The notes under the pieces: model-generated
The model's input: only the letters and a program-made list of their open reading frames with translations
Databases searched by the model: none
Told to the model about the DNA's origin: nothing
Part shown: positions 1-9,939 of the stretch, piece after piece
Numbering within the stretch: the first letter of the stretch is position 1
Layout: each line of letters begins with the position of its first letter
Translations under genes and position numbers: made by a program
Assembly (NCBI GenBank): GCA_020137815.1
Contig: CM035356.1
Span: forward strand, 6,668,380 to 6,732,379
Direction of reading: 5' to 3'
Source: Hormiphora californensis
Lineage: Eukaryota > Ctenophora > Tentaculata > Cydippida > Pleurobrachiidae
Length of the DNA stretch: 64,000 bases

Positions 1-1289
1 GACATCGGTTTTAATCTTTTCAATCGTAAATCAACTCATTTCATTGAGCTAATCATCATTTTTGAGGTTTGATGAGATCTCATAACATTGTTGCACGGTA
101 CTTATCGCAGAAAAACCAAGTTACATGCTTGAATTTGAGAAAATCCCTCAATTATGGCTCAGAAAAGGTGTCAGATATCATCATGATCACATGGATACCC
201 ACAAACTAGCCCAGAAACACGCTATTACACCTCTCTGTCATTGCAGGACATGTGCCAAACAAAACCCAAACATTTTCATCACTTTAGGGATGTTGGTTCC
301 TGAATGAACGGAATGAACTAACAAAAATGAAAAATGAACTTTGACCTTTGACCTTGATTTTTCTTGTGAGCAAAGATCTTTGCTTATCCAATGTTTTCCC
401 AAATTTTTAAGAAGATTGAACGGAAGGTCGCCGTGATATAGCTCATTGAAATTCACAAAAAGAGCCAAAATCATGCATGAACATTTCCTCAACTGCTGTG
501 TGACCAGGTGCTTCAATTTCATTTTTATGGTGCTCATTGGAAAGATAAATTCAAGCCAAAGAAAAATAGCTTAATGATGGAAAATTAGGATGCTTACATC
601 ATGAATGAACGAGAAATGAATGAAGGAATGAAAAATGAATTTTCGAATTTTTGACAAAAAATTATGAAAAAAGTTACCAAGGAATTGATCCAGAGTGCTC
701 CCATAATTTTTATTCTCACAACTATCACCGTTTTGACACACCACCTCGCTAACCATGACCAACAATCCGTGGCCCACCTTGTATGTATCTATCTATCTAT
801 GGATAGACGCTGTTTTACCAAATTTATAATCGTTTTTGAGAGAAAACGACATAAGATAGACACTTCTCGTTTGTTGCATTCGAAAGATAATCGTTCGAAT
901 TGTGTAGCCGAATAGTTTTTATGTTATAGGTCCAACCAGAACGTCCTGAAAAACTGTCATAAAGATAAGACATTTTTCAAATAAACCAAATTTCTTTGAG
1001 CTCAATTTACACCCTGAAGACGGCTTCTGATTGAAAAACGGAGACCACACTTATGAAAGATAATCGTCTAAACTTTCAGAAACCATATAGCGAATTTGTG
1101 AAACTCTATCTTTAAGGGTCTCAAATCGCGTCTGAAGTGTTAAGACTGTATGAAAATATATATGACGACAGTGCATTTTTCACCATAGCGACCTCAACAG
1201 CATAATTAGTACAGCATAATCATTTCTGATTAGAAATAGAAAACTATAAAATAACTTTTTCAAAAAAATTGAGAAAATTTTTCTAAGTT

Positions 1290-2348
1290 ATACCAGCCCG
1301 TCCGATCTGTGTTTCGAATCGGTGCAGCTTCCTGGATGTCCTGTCTAATTAGCGGGTTCGAAACGAACCGATACGTGATACCATGCCGGATCGGGGCACT
1401 AGTCAGGTCATATGATGTTAGATTTTCGGCATAATTGTTATAAAGCTAATTCCACTTCTAGGAGGTCCTATTGGGTCCCTAGAACCACCAAAAAAAATGG
1501 TCGCGGTTTGTCGGATGAAGAAGTTGGGTTTCCGGGCCGCGCCCTTATACCTGTATTTTCAGGCTGTAGCCAAAAACATAAATATTCTTAGAATAGGAGT
1601 AGAGAAAAATCCAGGGGCACTAAAGTGATCAGCGTCCTCGCATTAGTGGGGGTAGGTGCCGGAATTAAGTCTCTATCTCATCTGGTTAATTAGATAATTG
1701 GATAATTAGGGTTGCACATAACCGTTTTTTGGCTATACGGCTATAGCCACTTAGGAATGGTTTAGAGACTTTTCACTGGTGCCATTTTGTTCAGAAAGAA
1801 ATTTTAATCTAAGAGTTGTGGAAAAATTTAGGGCCTATCTCTTATCGTTTTGGCGTTATGTGCGGTAAACGAATGCCAATTAACTCAATTTTTGGCTTTT
1901 TCGACTAATTTGGCATTCGTTTACCGCACATAACGCCAAAACGGTAAGAGATAGGCCCTAAATTTTTCCACAACTCTTAGATTAAAATTTCTTTCTGAAC
2001 AAAATGGCACCAGTGAAAAGTCTCTATACCATTCCTAAGTGGCTATTGCCGTATAGCCAAAAAACGGTTATGCGCAAACCTAATTATCCAATTGGTGAAC
2101 TTATGATTCAATGGCCCCATGGGGATCACGTATCGGTTCGTTCCGGACCGTCTAATTAGCAGCAGGACATGCGATAAGATTCACTGATTCGAAACACGAT
2201 TCGGACGTGGCTGGTATTCCTTTGAAAAATTTTCAAAAAAATTTCAAAAAAATTCACAAAAAAATTCAAAAAATTTTTGGGGGAAAAAAATCCTGCCACT
2301 AAATCGGGGTGCCACTAAATCGGGGGCCACTAAATCGGGGTCCGACTG
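1290..2348. mobile_element. 3' part of a Tigger-like non-autonomous DNA transposon
   Basis: The right end reads as repeated short blocks of the type CACTAAATCGGGG and finishes GGGGTCCGACTG followed by TA at 2349-2350. Sequence around 1300-1410 and 2110-2348 closely matches the complete element at 51297-52680, including a motif TTCGAAACGAACCGATACGT. No left terminus is visible upstream, so this copy is truncated or rearranged, and a foldback element lies inside it. No transposase ORF is present. Terminal CAGTCGGACC with TA targets is typical of pogo/Tigger-type MITEs; that family call is inference. Confidence 0.6.
1696..2096. mobile_element. Foldback (palindromic) MITE
   Basis: Two arms of about 165-170 bp are near-perfect reverse complements around a short centre near 1890. 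The outer ends are CCTAATTATCCAATT and its complement; the inner arms share GGCATTCGTTTACCGCACAT. It has no coding capacity and is inserted within the Tigger-like element. Transcription through it would give a long hairpin RNA. Confidence 0.75.
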
Positions 2349-3019
2349 TACATAAATTCTCCAGGGACGTCCCCGGAGGCCGTGACTGTAATACAACATA
2401 CAAGATATTTTTATACTGACCAGCAGATTACAGCACTGAGTGTATCGTATGCTCCATCCAGACACGCCACAAGTGGTAGGCCAAGAAGAATGTGGACACA
2501 GATCACGTTCGCTTGCACGTACAGAATCAGAATCACCAGTGAGGCAATGGGATAGTTAACCGCAAATTTAATACTGTCTGAGTGGGGAATGATATATTGA
2601 TATGGGTAGTAATACCCAAATTAGTTAGTCAAGAACAACTAACAATGTGCGAGTGTGACTCTGAAACTCGGTTTATCGATTTAGTATCAATCTTCACCTT
2701 TATTCTCCCGTAGAAAGACGGCCATTAGAATGCAGTATGGAATATCAAGATAAGGGAAGAAAGGGATCTTCATGAGGTGGTCCGCAGCCCACTCCATTTT
2801 GTGATTTGCTCAACCCTGATACACTTGCTAGATAGTAGATAGTTCTAGAGTTAAAGAGTATAATTTAAACTAGGACCTATCGCCAAGGATACTTTGTTTC
2901 CCGCCCGGTGCCCTCTCTCGCCTGGTCACCCTAGACGAAATAAAAGAATTTTAATTCGGAAAACCAGGAATTTTGAAACTTTTATTTGTCAAAAACAAAG
3001 ATTTCGCTTAACCGAAATC

Positions 3020-3680
3020 TTTGGGCACTGTTACTATCTGGGTCTTTGGAGGCCTGTTTTATACAGGTGCACACTACCAAACAAGTACCTTGCACTAAAA
3101 CGGCTCTAACCGCCAAACCACTCAACCGTTTTGGCTGATCCAAAGTTTATCTGATAGGAAATGTCAAGCCCTAACCCCAACCCAAACCCCAGCCCTAACG
3201 CTAACCCTACTTTAGCCCTAACTCTTAAAAACCGTGAGAGCTGACACTCCAAACAGTGTTTGGCAAACACCCAGATTCTGATTTTAACGCTGGCCCAAAA
3301 AAATGTGGGGCGCCGTTACGATCTGGGTGTTTGGTGGCCTGTTTACAGGTGCGCGCTGCCAAAAAAGTTGATTCACTAAAACGGCTCTAACCGCCGAACC
3401 ACTCAACCGTTTTGGCTCATCCAAAGTTTATCTAGTAGGCAATGTCAAGGCCTAAAGTCCATTTTTTTTCAACTGTTCACCCAAAATTGAAATTTCAGTA
3501 AAATTTAGAATTTTCGTGGCGTGCGCTACACGTTAACATGTGATAGACGCGCAAAACAATTCCGCGCACGACTTTGGGGGGTGAACAGTTGAAAAAAAAT
3601 GGAGTATAACCCCAACCCAAACCCCAACCCTAACCCTAACCCTACTTTAGCCCTAACCCTAAAAAACCGTTTGTCAGCAC
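3020..3680. repeat. Tandem ~300-bp repeat with telomere-like CCCTAA tracts
   Basis: Two units (about 3020-3225 and 3300-3670) share the sequence around CAACCGTTTTGGCT and GCCTGTTTTATACAGGTGC. Each is associated with degenerate CCCTAA/CCCCAACCC runs (3170-3230 and 3605-3670). A weak third partial unit is near 4445. The CCCTAA strings match the usual animal telomere repeat but are short and impure, so they are interstitial. Confidence 0.6.
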
Positions 3681-3919
3681 TCACGAAACACCCAGATTTT
3701 AACGCTGGCCAAAAATGTGCAAGCGGGAAAATATCACGCAAACGAATTTTTTTAATGTTAATTATGCGTCGCAATTAATGTAACGCGCGAATTATCTCCT
3801 GACAATATGGTGAAAACGCTGCCAAAATATTTCGTTTTAAGCCGCGCGCTGGAAAATTTGCGCTGTCGTTTTAAAATTTTTGTCAGAAATCGATAAAATT
3901 TTTATTTTGCTGACCAAAA

Positions 3920-4132
3920 TTGTCAACAGGTGGTGTTGGCCCTGAAATGGACAAAGCGATTAAGAAGACAGCCAAACTTATTGAAAACAAACATGGAGAA
4001 ATCTACAGTGAGGCTTTGGCGGCAATCAGAAGGCGGCTCAGATTCTGCCTACTGGTAGCCACCCTGAGGTCGCTGAGAGGATGCCGTACAAAGTACGCCC
4101 CAACAGGATTGGAAAACATGGACTTCAATATT
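3920..4132 (+). pseudogene. Fragment of a transposon-encoded C-terminal domain
   Basis: An open frame of about 70 codons starts after an acceptor-like TTGTCAACAG. It encodes a basic helix-rich segment (KKTAKLIENKHGEIYSEAL, then AAIRRRLRFCLLVATLRSLR). This composition and the RxxLRFxLLxxxxxxLRG pattern resemble the C-terminal tails of polyproteins seen in invertebrate retroelements. The family cannot be fixed from this fragment. Only TE debris surrounds it and a poly-A run follows at 4358. It is most likely a dead remnant. Confidence 0.35.
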
Positions 4133-4201
4133 TGAAACATGTGTGAGATTTTATTTATTTATGTATAGTAATATTTGAGTGATTTTAAGATTTATTTATT
4201 A

Positions 4202-4347
4202 CTAACCCCAACACCGGGGGCAAATGATCGAACCCAATGTGAATGAGACTCATCGCGATTAACTCTTCATATGGTTACCCCCTTTCTCTCTTCGGCAGCT
4301 TCTCTTCGGCTGTTGGAAAGTGATGCCAATCGGTGTTGGGGTTAGTG
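4202..4347. repeat. Short inverted repeat, possible MITE
   Basis: The ends are ACTAACCCCAACACCG and its reverse complement CGGTGTTGGGGTTAGT, enclosing about 115 bp with no ORF. A poly-A tract follows at 4358-4374. It could be the 3' end of the retroelement remnant immediately upstream or an independent MITE. Confidence 0.5.
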
Positions 4348-5003
4348 AATTTTCAAAAAAAAAAAAAAAAATTTTCTTTCATTTCTCGCAACTAAAAGTG
4401 TGTCCTGGACTCTCTGTACATAGCCTAGCTTTGTCACTACCTCGAAGCCTGTTAACAGGTGCGTGCTACCAAAAAGATTGCACTTAGATAATCTAAGTTA
4501 GATTTACTTTTTTCTAGCGGCCGCCGGCCATAGGCATTAGCCACGAAACCACATGTACAATTTCAGTAAATTAAACGGTATCTGATTATTTTTTATTATT
4601 AAATGTGTTAACAATAAATTGACCGTGCGCTTTGCATTGCTCACGGCGAACGGGTTAGGGCCTAACCCGTCAGCTATGCAAAGCGCCCAGATCATTGGCA
4701 ATTTTTTGTCACTTTTATTGTACTAACTAGTTTAGGATCTTGAAGTCAGTCGTTTTGTGCCTATTTCTGGTGGTTAAGTTGTCAATAACCCTCTTGGATA
4801 TATTCACATCCCCACTCTCTCTCTGAACACGTTTTATTCTCTGGGTCAATCTGCCAGATGTTGCGAACACGTGAGGTGTGAAACTACCAGTTTTAACACC
4901 TCTTAAAACTGACCTACTCAACAATTTTCTTTCTGATTTCTTTGTGTTCTTTTTTCGTGGCTGAATGAAAGTTGAAATACTAAATTGCCCTAATTATAGG
5001 ATC

Positions 5004-7260
5004 ATGAAATCCCTCATTCTATGTCTAATTCTGGTGGCGGCTGTATCCGGTCAAGTTGTAGAGAAGTGTCGGACAGACACTTACCCGCCCCCTGATGATA
5101 CAAAGCTGGCCCATGTCATTGTGAATCTTGATCTTGATCCCGCTGAAAGATGGAAAGAGGCTCTGGAGCCTGTAAAAGAAGACGTTGTTGCACTTATTAG
5201 AACGATAACAGGTAATAAGACGTGAAATATAGTTTCGAAAGCTTCTGTCAGTTTATTGATTTTAGTTATTTCTCTTGTTACGGTAATGCTGTTATTTCAG
5301 TATGTAGTAAGATGATATATTAAACTATGTATATCCTATTTATCAGATCACTTCAACAAGTATGTATTGATTGCTGCTGACCTTGCCCTGGACATCCTTC
5401 TAAACACCCTACCTGAACCCTACCAAAAAGAAATCGAGGTACGCTCCAAATCGGGTTATATTTTATTTCAGATCTGCTGCCCCTGGGGCAGAATAAAAAC
5501 ACGTCTATTATTATTGTTTCAGGACCAAATATTTACTTGTAATTATAACAAGTTGTATCACTGCAGGGAGTTTCTAAGGTACTTGGTATCCCAGAGGGTG
5601 AGGTTGCCTTGTATAATGTATTCTACGAGCTCTTCACCCTTTGTACCTCTATCATCGAAGAGGATAAATCTGGGCAGCTGTACCACGCCCGAAACCTTGA
5701 CTTTGGTCTGTTCCTCGGGTGGGACAATAAAAATGATACCTGGCTAATGAGCGAGCAACTACGGAAGATTGTTAGGAACGTGGACTTTCAGAGGAACGGG
5801 AAGACGGTTTACCAATCGGCGTCTTTCTTGGGTTATATTGGATTAATGACTGCAGTCCGGCCGGGTGACTTTGCCCTTACTATTAATGAGCGATTCAATA
5901 GGGAGGGAGGATTTATTGGAATCTATAAGTGGATCATGGGAGACAGGTGAGTGAGATGACCAATGGAATACTTCATATTTATACACCGAGACATGTTTTT
6001 ACTTATTATTATTATTTTACTTATTATAACCCCCCAATTAAATCCCCCTAATTATATCCCCCTAATTACATTCCCCTAAAATAATCCCCCTAATTACATT
6101 CCCCTAAAATAATCTCCCTAATTACATTCCCCTAAAATAATCTCCCTAATTACATTCCCCTAAAATAATCTCCCTAATTACATTCCCTTAATTCCACAGA
6201 GACGGAGCCTGGATGGGATTCCTGGTCCGGGATATAATGGAAAAGAGCCCTGATTACGAGTCTGCCAAGAAGACACTAATGACACACAAACTTCTTGCAC
6301 CCGCCTACTACATTCTATCAGGCAACTCTACTGGCCAGGGTGTCATCATCACACGATCCCTTGACAAAACCCTCGATGTTCAGGTGAGATACAGTCAGAC
6401 ACTAATTTACCGGGATTATTGGGTGAGATATACAGTCGTTCCACGATTTGCCTGAATCCTTGGGGGTGAGATATTGTGAACTGACATTTTATTCAACTTA
6501 GATGTCCAAGAAAGGACCAACCGTTCCCTCCCAGTCTATTATTCTACATCAACTAACATAGCTATTATCAGGAGTTGAATGTAACATCATGTTAGTCTCT
6601 TAAACATGTTCTAAATTCCCTGCAGGAGTTGAATGTGACAGGTGGACGATGGTACCTGCTCCAGACCAATTATGACCCCTGGGAGCAGCCACCATTTTAC
6701 GATGACAGAAGGAAACCTGGAAACATCTGTATGAAGGAATGGGGACAGGAGACCGCTGGTAAGTTGTGTAGAGTGGGGTCAGGGAATATCTGTATGAAGG
6801 AATGGGGTCAGGAGACCGCTGGTAAGTTGTGTAGAGTGGGGTCAGGGAATATCTGTATGAAGGAATGGGGTCAGGAGAACACTGGTAAGAAGGTGGAGGC
6901 ACACAATTTATGCATGTCTCTCGGGATATCTTTTTCCCACCGGTGCTCCGTTCATCCCAAAGGTCCCCTCTAGGTCGTACAACCGGTAGTTTAGGACGGC
7001 ACTCTGGTCGAGGTTGAACGTCCTTCAGGAGCACCGTGTACACCGTACCAATCTAGAAAATTCCTGTTTGAGCATGTTTGAATATCCCGCTACTAAATAT
7101 CCTAATCCTTACTATCTCTCCAGGTTACAAATCGCTATTCAATGTGCTGAGTACTAAACCCAATCTCAACAAGTTGACCGTCTACTCTTCTATTCTAACT
7201 GTGAGGGAGGGTGTAACTACGTGGCTACAGGACTGTAAGACACCCTGTACACCGTGGTAA
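5004..7260 (+). CDS. ASAH1: Acid ceramidase (N-acylsphingosine amidohydrolase), six exons
   Basis: A lysosomal cysteine amidase that hydrolyses ceramide to sphingosine and fatty acid. Exons: 5004-5211, 5347-5438, 5567-5946, 6200-6383, 6626-6758, 7124-7260. All junctions are GT-AG with matching phases, giving 377 aa (human enzyme about 395). I chose the ATG at 5004, not 4965, because it begins a clean signal peptide (MKSLILCLILVAAVSG). The start of the mature protein has CRTDTYPPP and VNLDLDPAERW. The catalytic nucleophile is Cys126 in FYELFTLCTSI, the residue exposed by autocleavage in this family. Other family motifs are HARNLDFGLFLGW, the oxyanion/active-site region LTINERFN, LAPAYYILSGN, TNYDPWEQPPFYDDRR, NVLSTKPNLNKLTVY and a C-terminal DCKTPCTPW with paired cysteines. 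Exon 5 is unusual because its 3' end and splice donor are triplicated (see repeat at 6711-6890). NAAA is the close paralogue, but the length and motifs favour acid ceramidase. Confidence 0.93.
6027..6192. repeat. Intronic minisatellite, ~28-bp unit
   Basis: About five copies of a unit containing CCCCTAATTACATTCCCCTA fill the end of ceramidase intron 3 and run up to the acceptor TTCCACAG at 6199. The pyrimidine-rich repeat serves as the polypyrimidine tract for exon 4. Confidence 0.8.
6711..6890 (+). repeat. Triplicated exon end plus 5' splice site (63-bp unit)
   Basis: Three tandem copies of a 63-bp unit span the last ~45 nt of ceramidase exon 5, its donor CTG|GTAAGT and the first intron bases. 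Donors occur at 6759, 6822 and 6885 (the last as GTAAGA). Because 63 is divisible by three and the frame stays open, all three donors have the same phase. Use of the second or third would add 21 or 42 residues. Confidence 0.9.
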
Positions 7261-7709
7261 CGTGGTTACCTTGGTTACTGTGGTTACCATGGTTACCTTG
7301 GTAACATGTAGAGAGTACGTCGTCGGGGTAAAAAGCACGTCCCTATTGAAACTTGTAAACTGTGAAGTAATAAATCTGTTGGATATTTTTTGATTTAATG
7401 ATTTCTCTCGTACAAAACGAATCATTAGCCGTTTCAGATTTAGAATGTTTCTTTGTTGTGTTGTTTTTCCTAGTTTTAAAAGTTTTATTTTGCCAGACAG
7501 AGTTTTATATCGTAGAGGGCTATTGTTGAGACTGTATTTTTGTTTTTGGTGATATGATTTGTTATGATTTAAAAAAGTTCTAATTTTTACATAAACACGA
7601 TTTGTTTGCCCCTGCCTCTTTACAAGTTCCCTGTTCCACAAGGCGCAATCAACAATTACTAATTATCCGATATTGATCCTTTAATATTATATTATCCTTT
7701 GTTTAGAAG
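7261..7709. other. Intergenic region between the ceramidase and mL37 genes
   Basis: The first ~50 bp is a GGTTACC-type degenerate repeat. The rest is AT-rich with no ORF supported by homology. It must hold the ceramidase 3' UTR and the mL37 promoter; no clear TATA box or polyadenylation motif was chosen. Confidence 0.4.
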
Positions 7710-9629
7710 ATGAAGAGAGCACTCCGTTGGGCACCCTCACTAGCCCGGAACAACATTGTTCCATCATCTGTTCGACACAACTGTACAGCAACAGTAGATG
7801 CAAGGAACACGGCAACAGTAGATGCAAGAAACACGGCATATTACCAGATAACCCCATCTACAAAGACGGAGATTGTAGCGCATGATGCAAAGGCAGCTGC
7901 TAATACCAAAGCCCTTTATATTGACTGTCTTCCCCCTGGTACGGATAGAGAGAGAGAAAACATATGTGCTTACTGAATTAAGAAGAGAAAAATGTCCAAA
8001 AACACGATGTTGCCGGCAGAATTTCCCAAGTTGTCTAGTTTCCGAGCTACACTGCTATGTAGTCATCATTGCATCATCATCATTGTGGAACAACCTAATA
8101 ATTTTATAAACTGATCGCAGGTGTAGCAGACAGTCCATCTGATTCAGAGTTCTCCCAACAATTCAAGAAAACCTTTATGGAGTCAACACTGTTTGAAGCT
8201 CCCTCTCGGTTCATGCCAACCAACAAGGATAGGTACGTGTCTAGATTTTGTGGAACATTCTGATTTATAATAGCATCCCACGGACCCCTGTTAATATCTG
8301 TCATACATTTGTTGATGAATGAAATTGTCTGTATGACTGTTTAAAACTACTCCAACAAGACAGTTTTAGTCCATTTTTGGAGAGTTAACGCACTACTGTT
8401 GTGAACCCCACTCTGAGGCCTAATTGAGGTGTAACCGTGTCCTCCCAACACACAAGTGTAACCCCCATTATCCTGCATTCCTCAGGAAGCACCCTCATCT
8501 GACTGCTGAAACTGTTTACACCCAAGTGCTACAGTACATGGTCGGTCGACTGGGACCTGAATCAATATTCGTGGATACCTCACCTCAGTTCAGATGTGCC
8601 TTCAATCGACTTATTCCTGATATAACTGAAGGCGATCGGTTTGAGAGCTTTATTATTGAGGGACAACTGGGGTGAGTAGGAATGGGTAACATGCCAAAAT
8701 GAAAAGTATCCAGAGCTGTTGAGTATCCACTTCTATTTCAGATAGGGACTGTCCCAACTTATTAAAAAACCTTAAAATGCATGTTATGGGATGATTAATG
8801 ATTGATGATTTAGAGTTGCCCTAATTAACCACAAACCCATATATTTTAGTTACGAGGTGCTAGGTCGACAGCCCCTCTCTCCGCTCTTCACCATGGATCA
8901 ATGTAAACAAACAGAGGATCTGGATATACAGTGGGAGGAGATGATAAATCCTGTCATTGATATTGAACAACATTTTAGATTGGAGTCAGTCACACCAGGT
9001 ATTATTTTGTTAGGGTGAGTCGCCTGATATAGTATAAACGATTCATGTGGTTCGGGGAGCCCTGAAGTGGAATATTATTTGTACTTGGTTCAGATATTTA
9101 AATTTTCCTGGCTCAGACCTTTACTAATTCCCCCCCCCCTCAGTAACGGTACCCCTACCTTCCCACCCCTACACCCGCCTCCTGCCCCCCCAGTAACTGA
9201 TAAATTAATATCCCCTCAGTAACAGCACCACTTCCTTCCCACCCCTACACCCGCCTCCTGCTCGATGTTGGACCAGCTGCTGAATGGAGTGACACCGCAC
9301 GTGCACGTGGCATCTACTTCCTATTTACACGACTCCTCTCCGAGGCCCTGAGGGACGGTGCTGAACTCGGCTCCCCACTCTCTCACCCCAGAGTTGGGGC
9401 ATACATTAGTTTCTCTGGGTATGGCGCGCACGCCGTCCTGTACCAGCTGAATACCCTGGATCTGGGAACACAGGGTGGTGTTAAAAACTTGGCCTGGGGT
9501 GTGAGTGTAGAGGAGTTGACGAGTAATTTAGTGCCATTTAGGAGGGTTCTTCCAGAGAATCTGTTAGGACCGGGTGTGCTGGAGGATGCCGCTAATTTGA
9601 TGAGAAGTGTCATGTTTTTGGAAGAGTGA
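7710..9629 (+). CDS. MRPL37: Mitochondrial large ribosomal subunit protein mL37 (mL37/mL65 family)
   Basis: A structural protein of the metazoan mitoribosome large subunit. Exons: 7710-7938, 8121-8232, 8486-8671, 8850-8998, 9220-9629, all GT-AG with matching phases, giving 361 aa (human 423). The arginine-rich start MKRALRWAPSLARNN looks like a mitochondrial targeting peptide. The best match is the C-terminus: YQLNTLDLGTQGGVKNLAW corresponds to the conserved FQLNT-DL---EGVKNLAW of mL37. KHPHLTAETV and FNRLIPDIT---FESFIIEGQL fit its central part. The related mL65 (MRPS30) also has YQLNTL, but GVKNLAW favours mL37. For exon 4 I used donor CCAG|GTATTA rather than the downstream TTAGG|GTGAGT, because only that keeps exon 5 in frame. 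Exon 1 holds a small tandem duplication (TATVDARN repeated). Confidence 0.8.
9141..9262 (+). repeat. Duplicated 3' splice site and exon start in mL37
   Basis: The acceptor CCCCTCAG plus about 38 nt of exon (TAAC.G.ACC, then CCTTCCCACCCCTACACCCG) occurs twice, starting at 9144 and 9220, 76 bp apart. The downstream copy continues into the full terminal exon and is taken as the functional one. The upstream copy runs into C-rich sequence. Confidence 0.8.
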
Positions 9630-9834
9630 GAGGTGGAGGAATATATTTAGCAGGAACCGACCGAAACAAGTAAACAACCAATCAGAACTCGTTATTTAGG
9701 TCACGTGACTGGTTATCAGCCAATCAGGGACCAGTATTTCCAGATTCGGTCGGTTCCTGATATTTAGTTAAATTTAGAACTTGATGAGAAGCGTCATGTT
9801 TTTGGAGGAGTGAGGAGTGGAGGAATATATTTAG
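9598..9834. repeat. ~53-bp direct repeat at the mL37 stop codon, flanking a MITE
   Basis: The last codons and 3' flank of mL37 (TTGATGAGAAG.GTCATG to GGAATATATTTAG, 9598-9650) recur at 9782-9834 with a few substitutions. The hAT MITE and its target duplication sit between the copies. Confidence 0.75.
9651..9759. mobile_element. hAT-type MITE, 109 bp
   Basis: Terminal inverted repeats are CAGGAACCGACCGAA and TTCGGTCGGTTCCTG. It is flanked by a perfect 8-bp target duplication ATATTTAG (9643-9650 and 9760-9767). The interior has CCAATCAG boxes and TCACGTGA. An 8-bp duplication is the hallmark of hAT transposition. Sister copies are at 22605-22713 and 24580-24972. Confidence 0.92.
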
Positions 9835-9939
9835 TTTAGAACGAGAGTACTTTGTATTAATAAGTTATTGAACATGTTTTTTAGTCAAAGAGTTTCAATC
9901 AAAACATAGTAAAACCAGACCCCCATTAATTTCAAGAAA

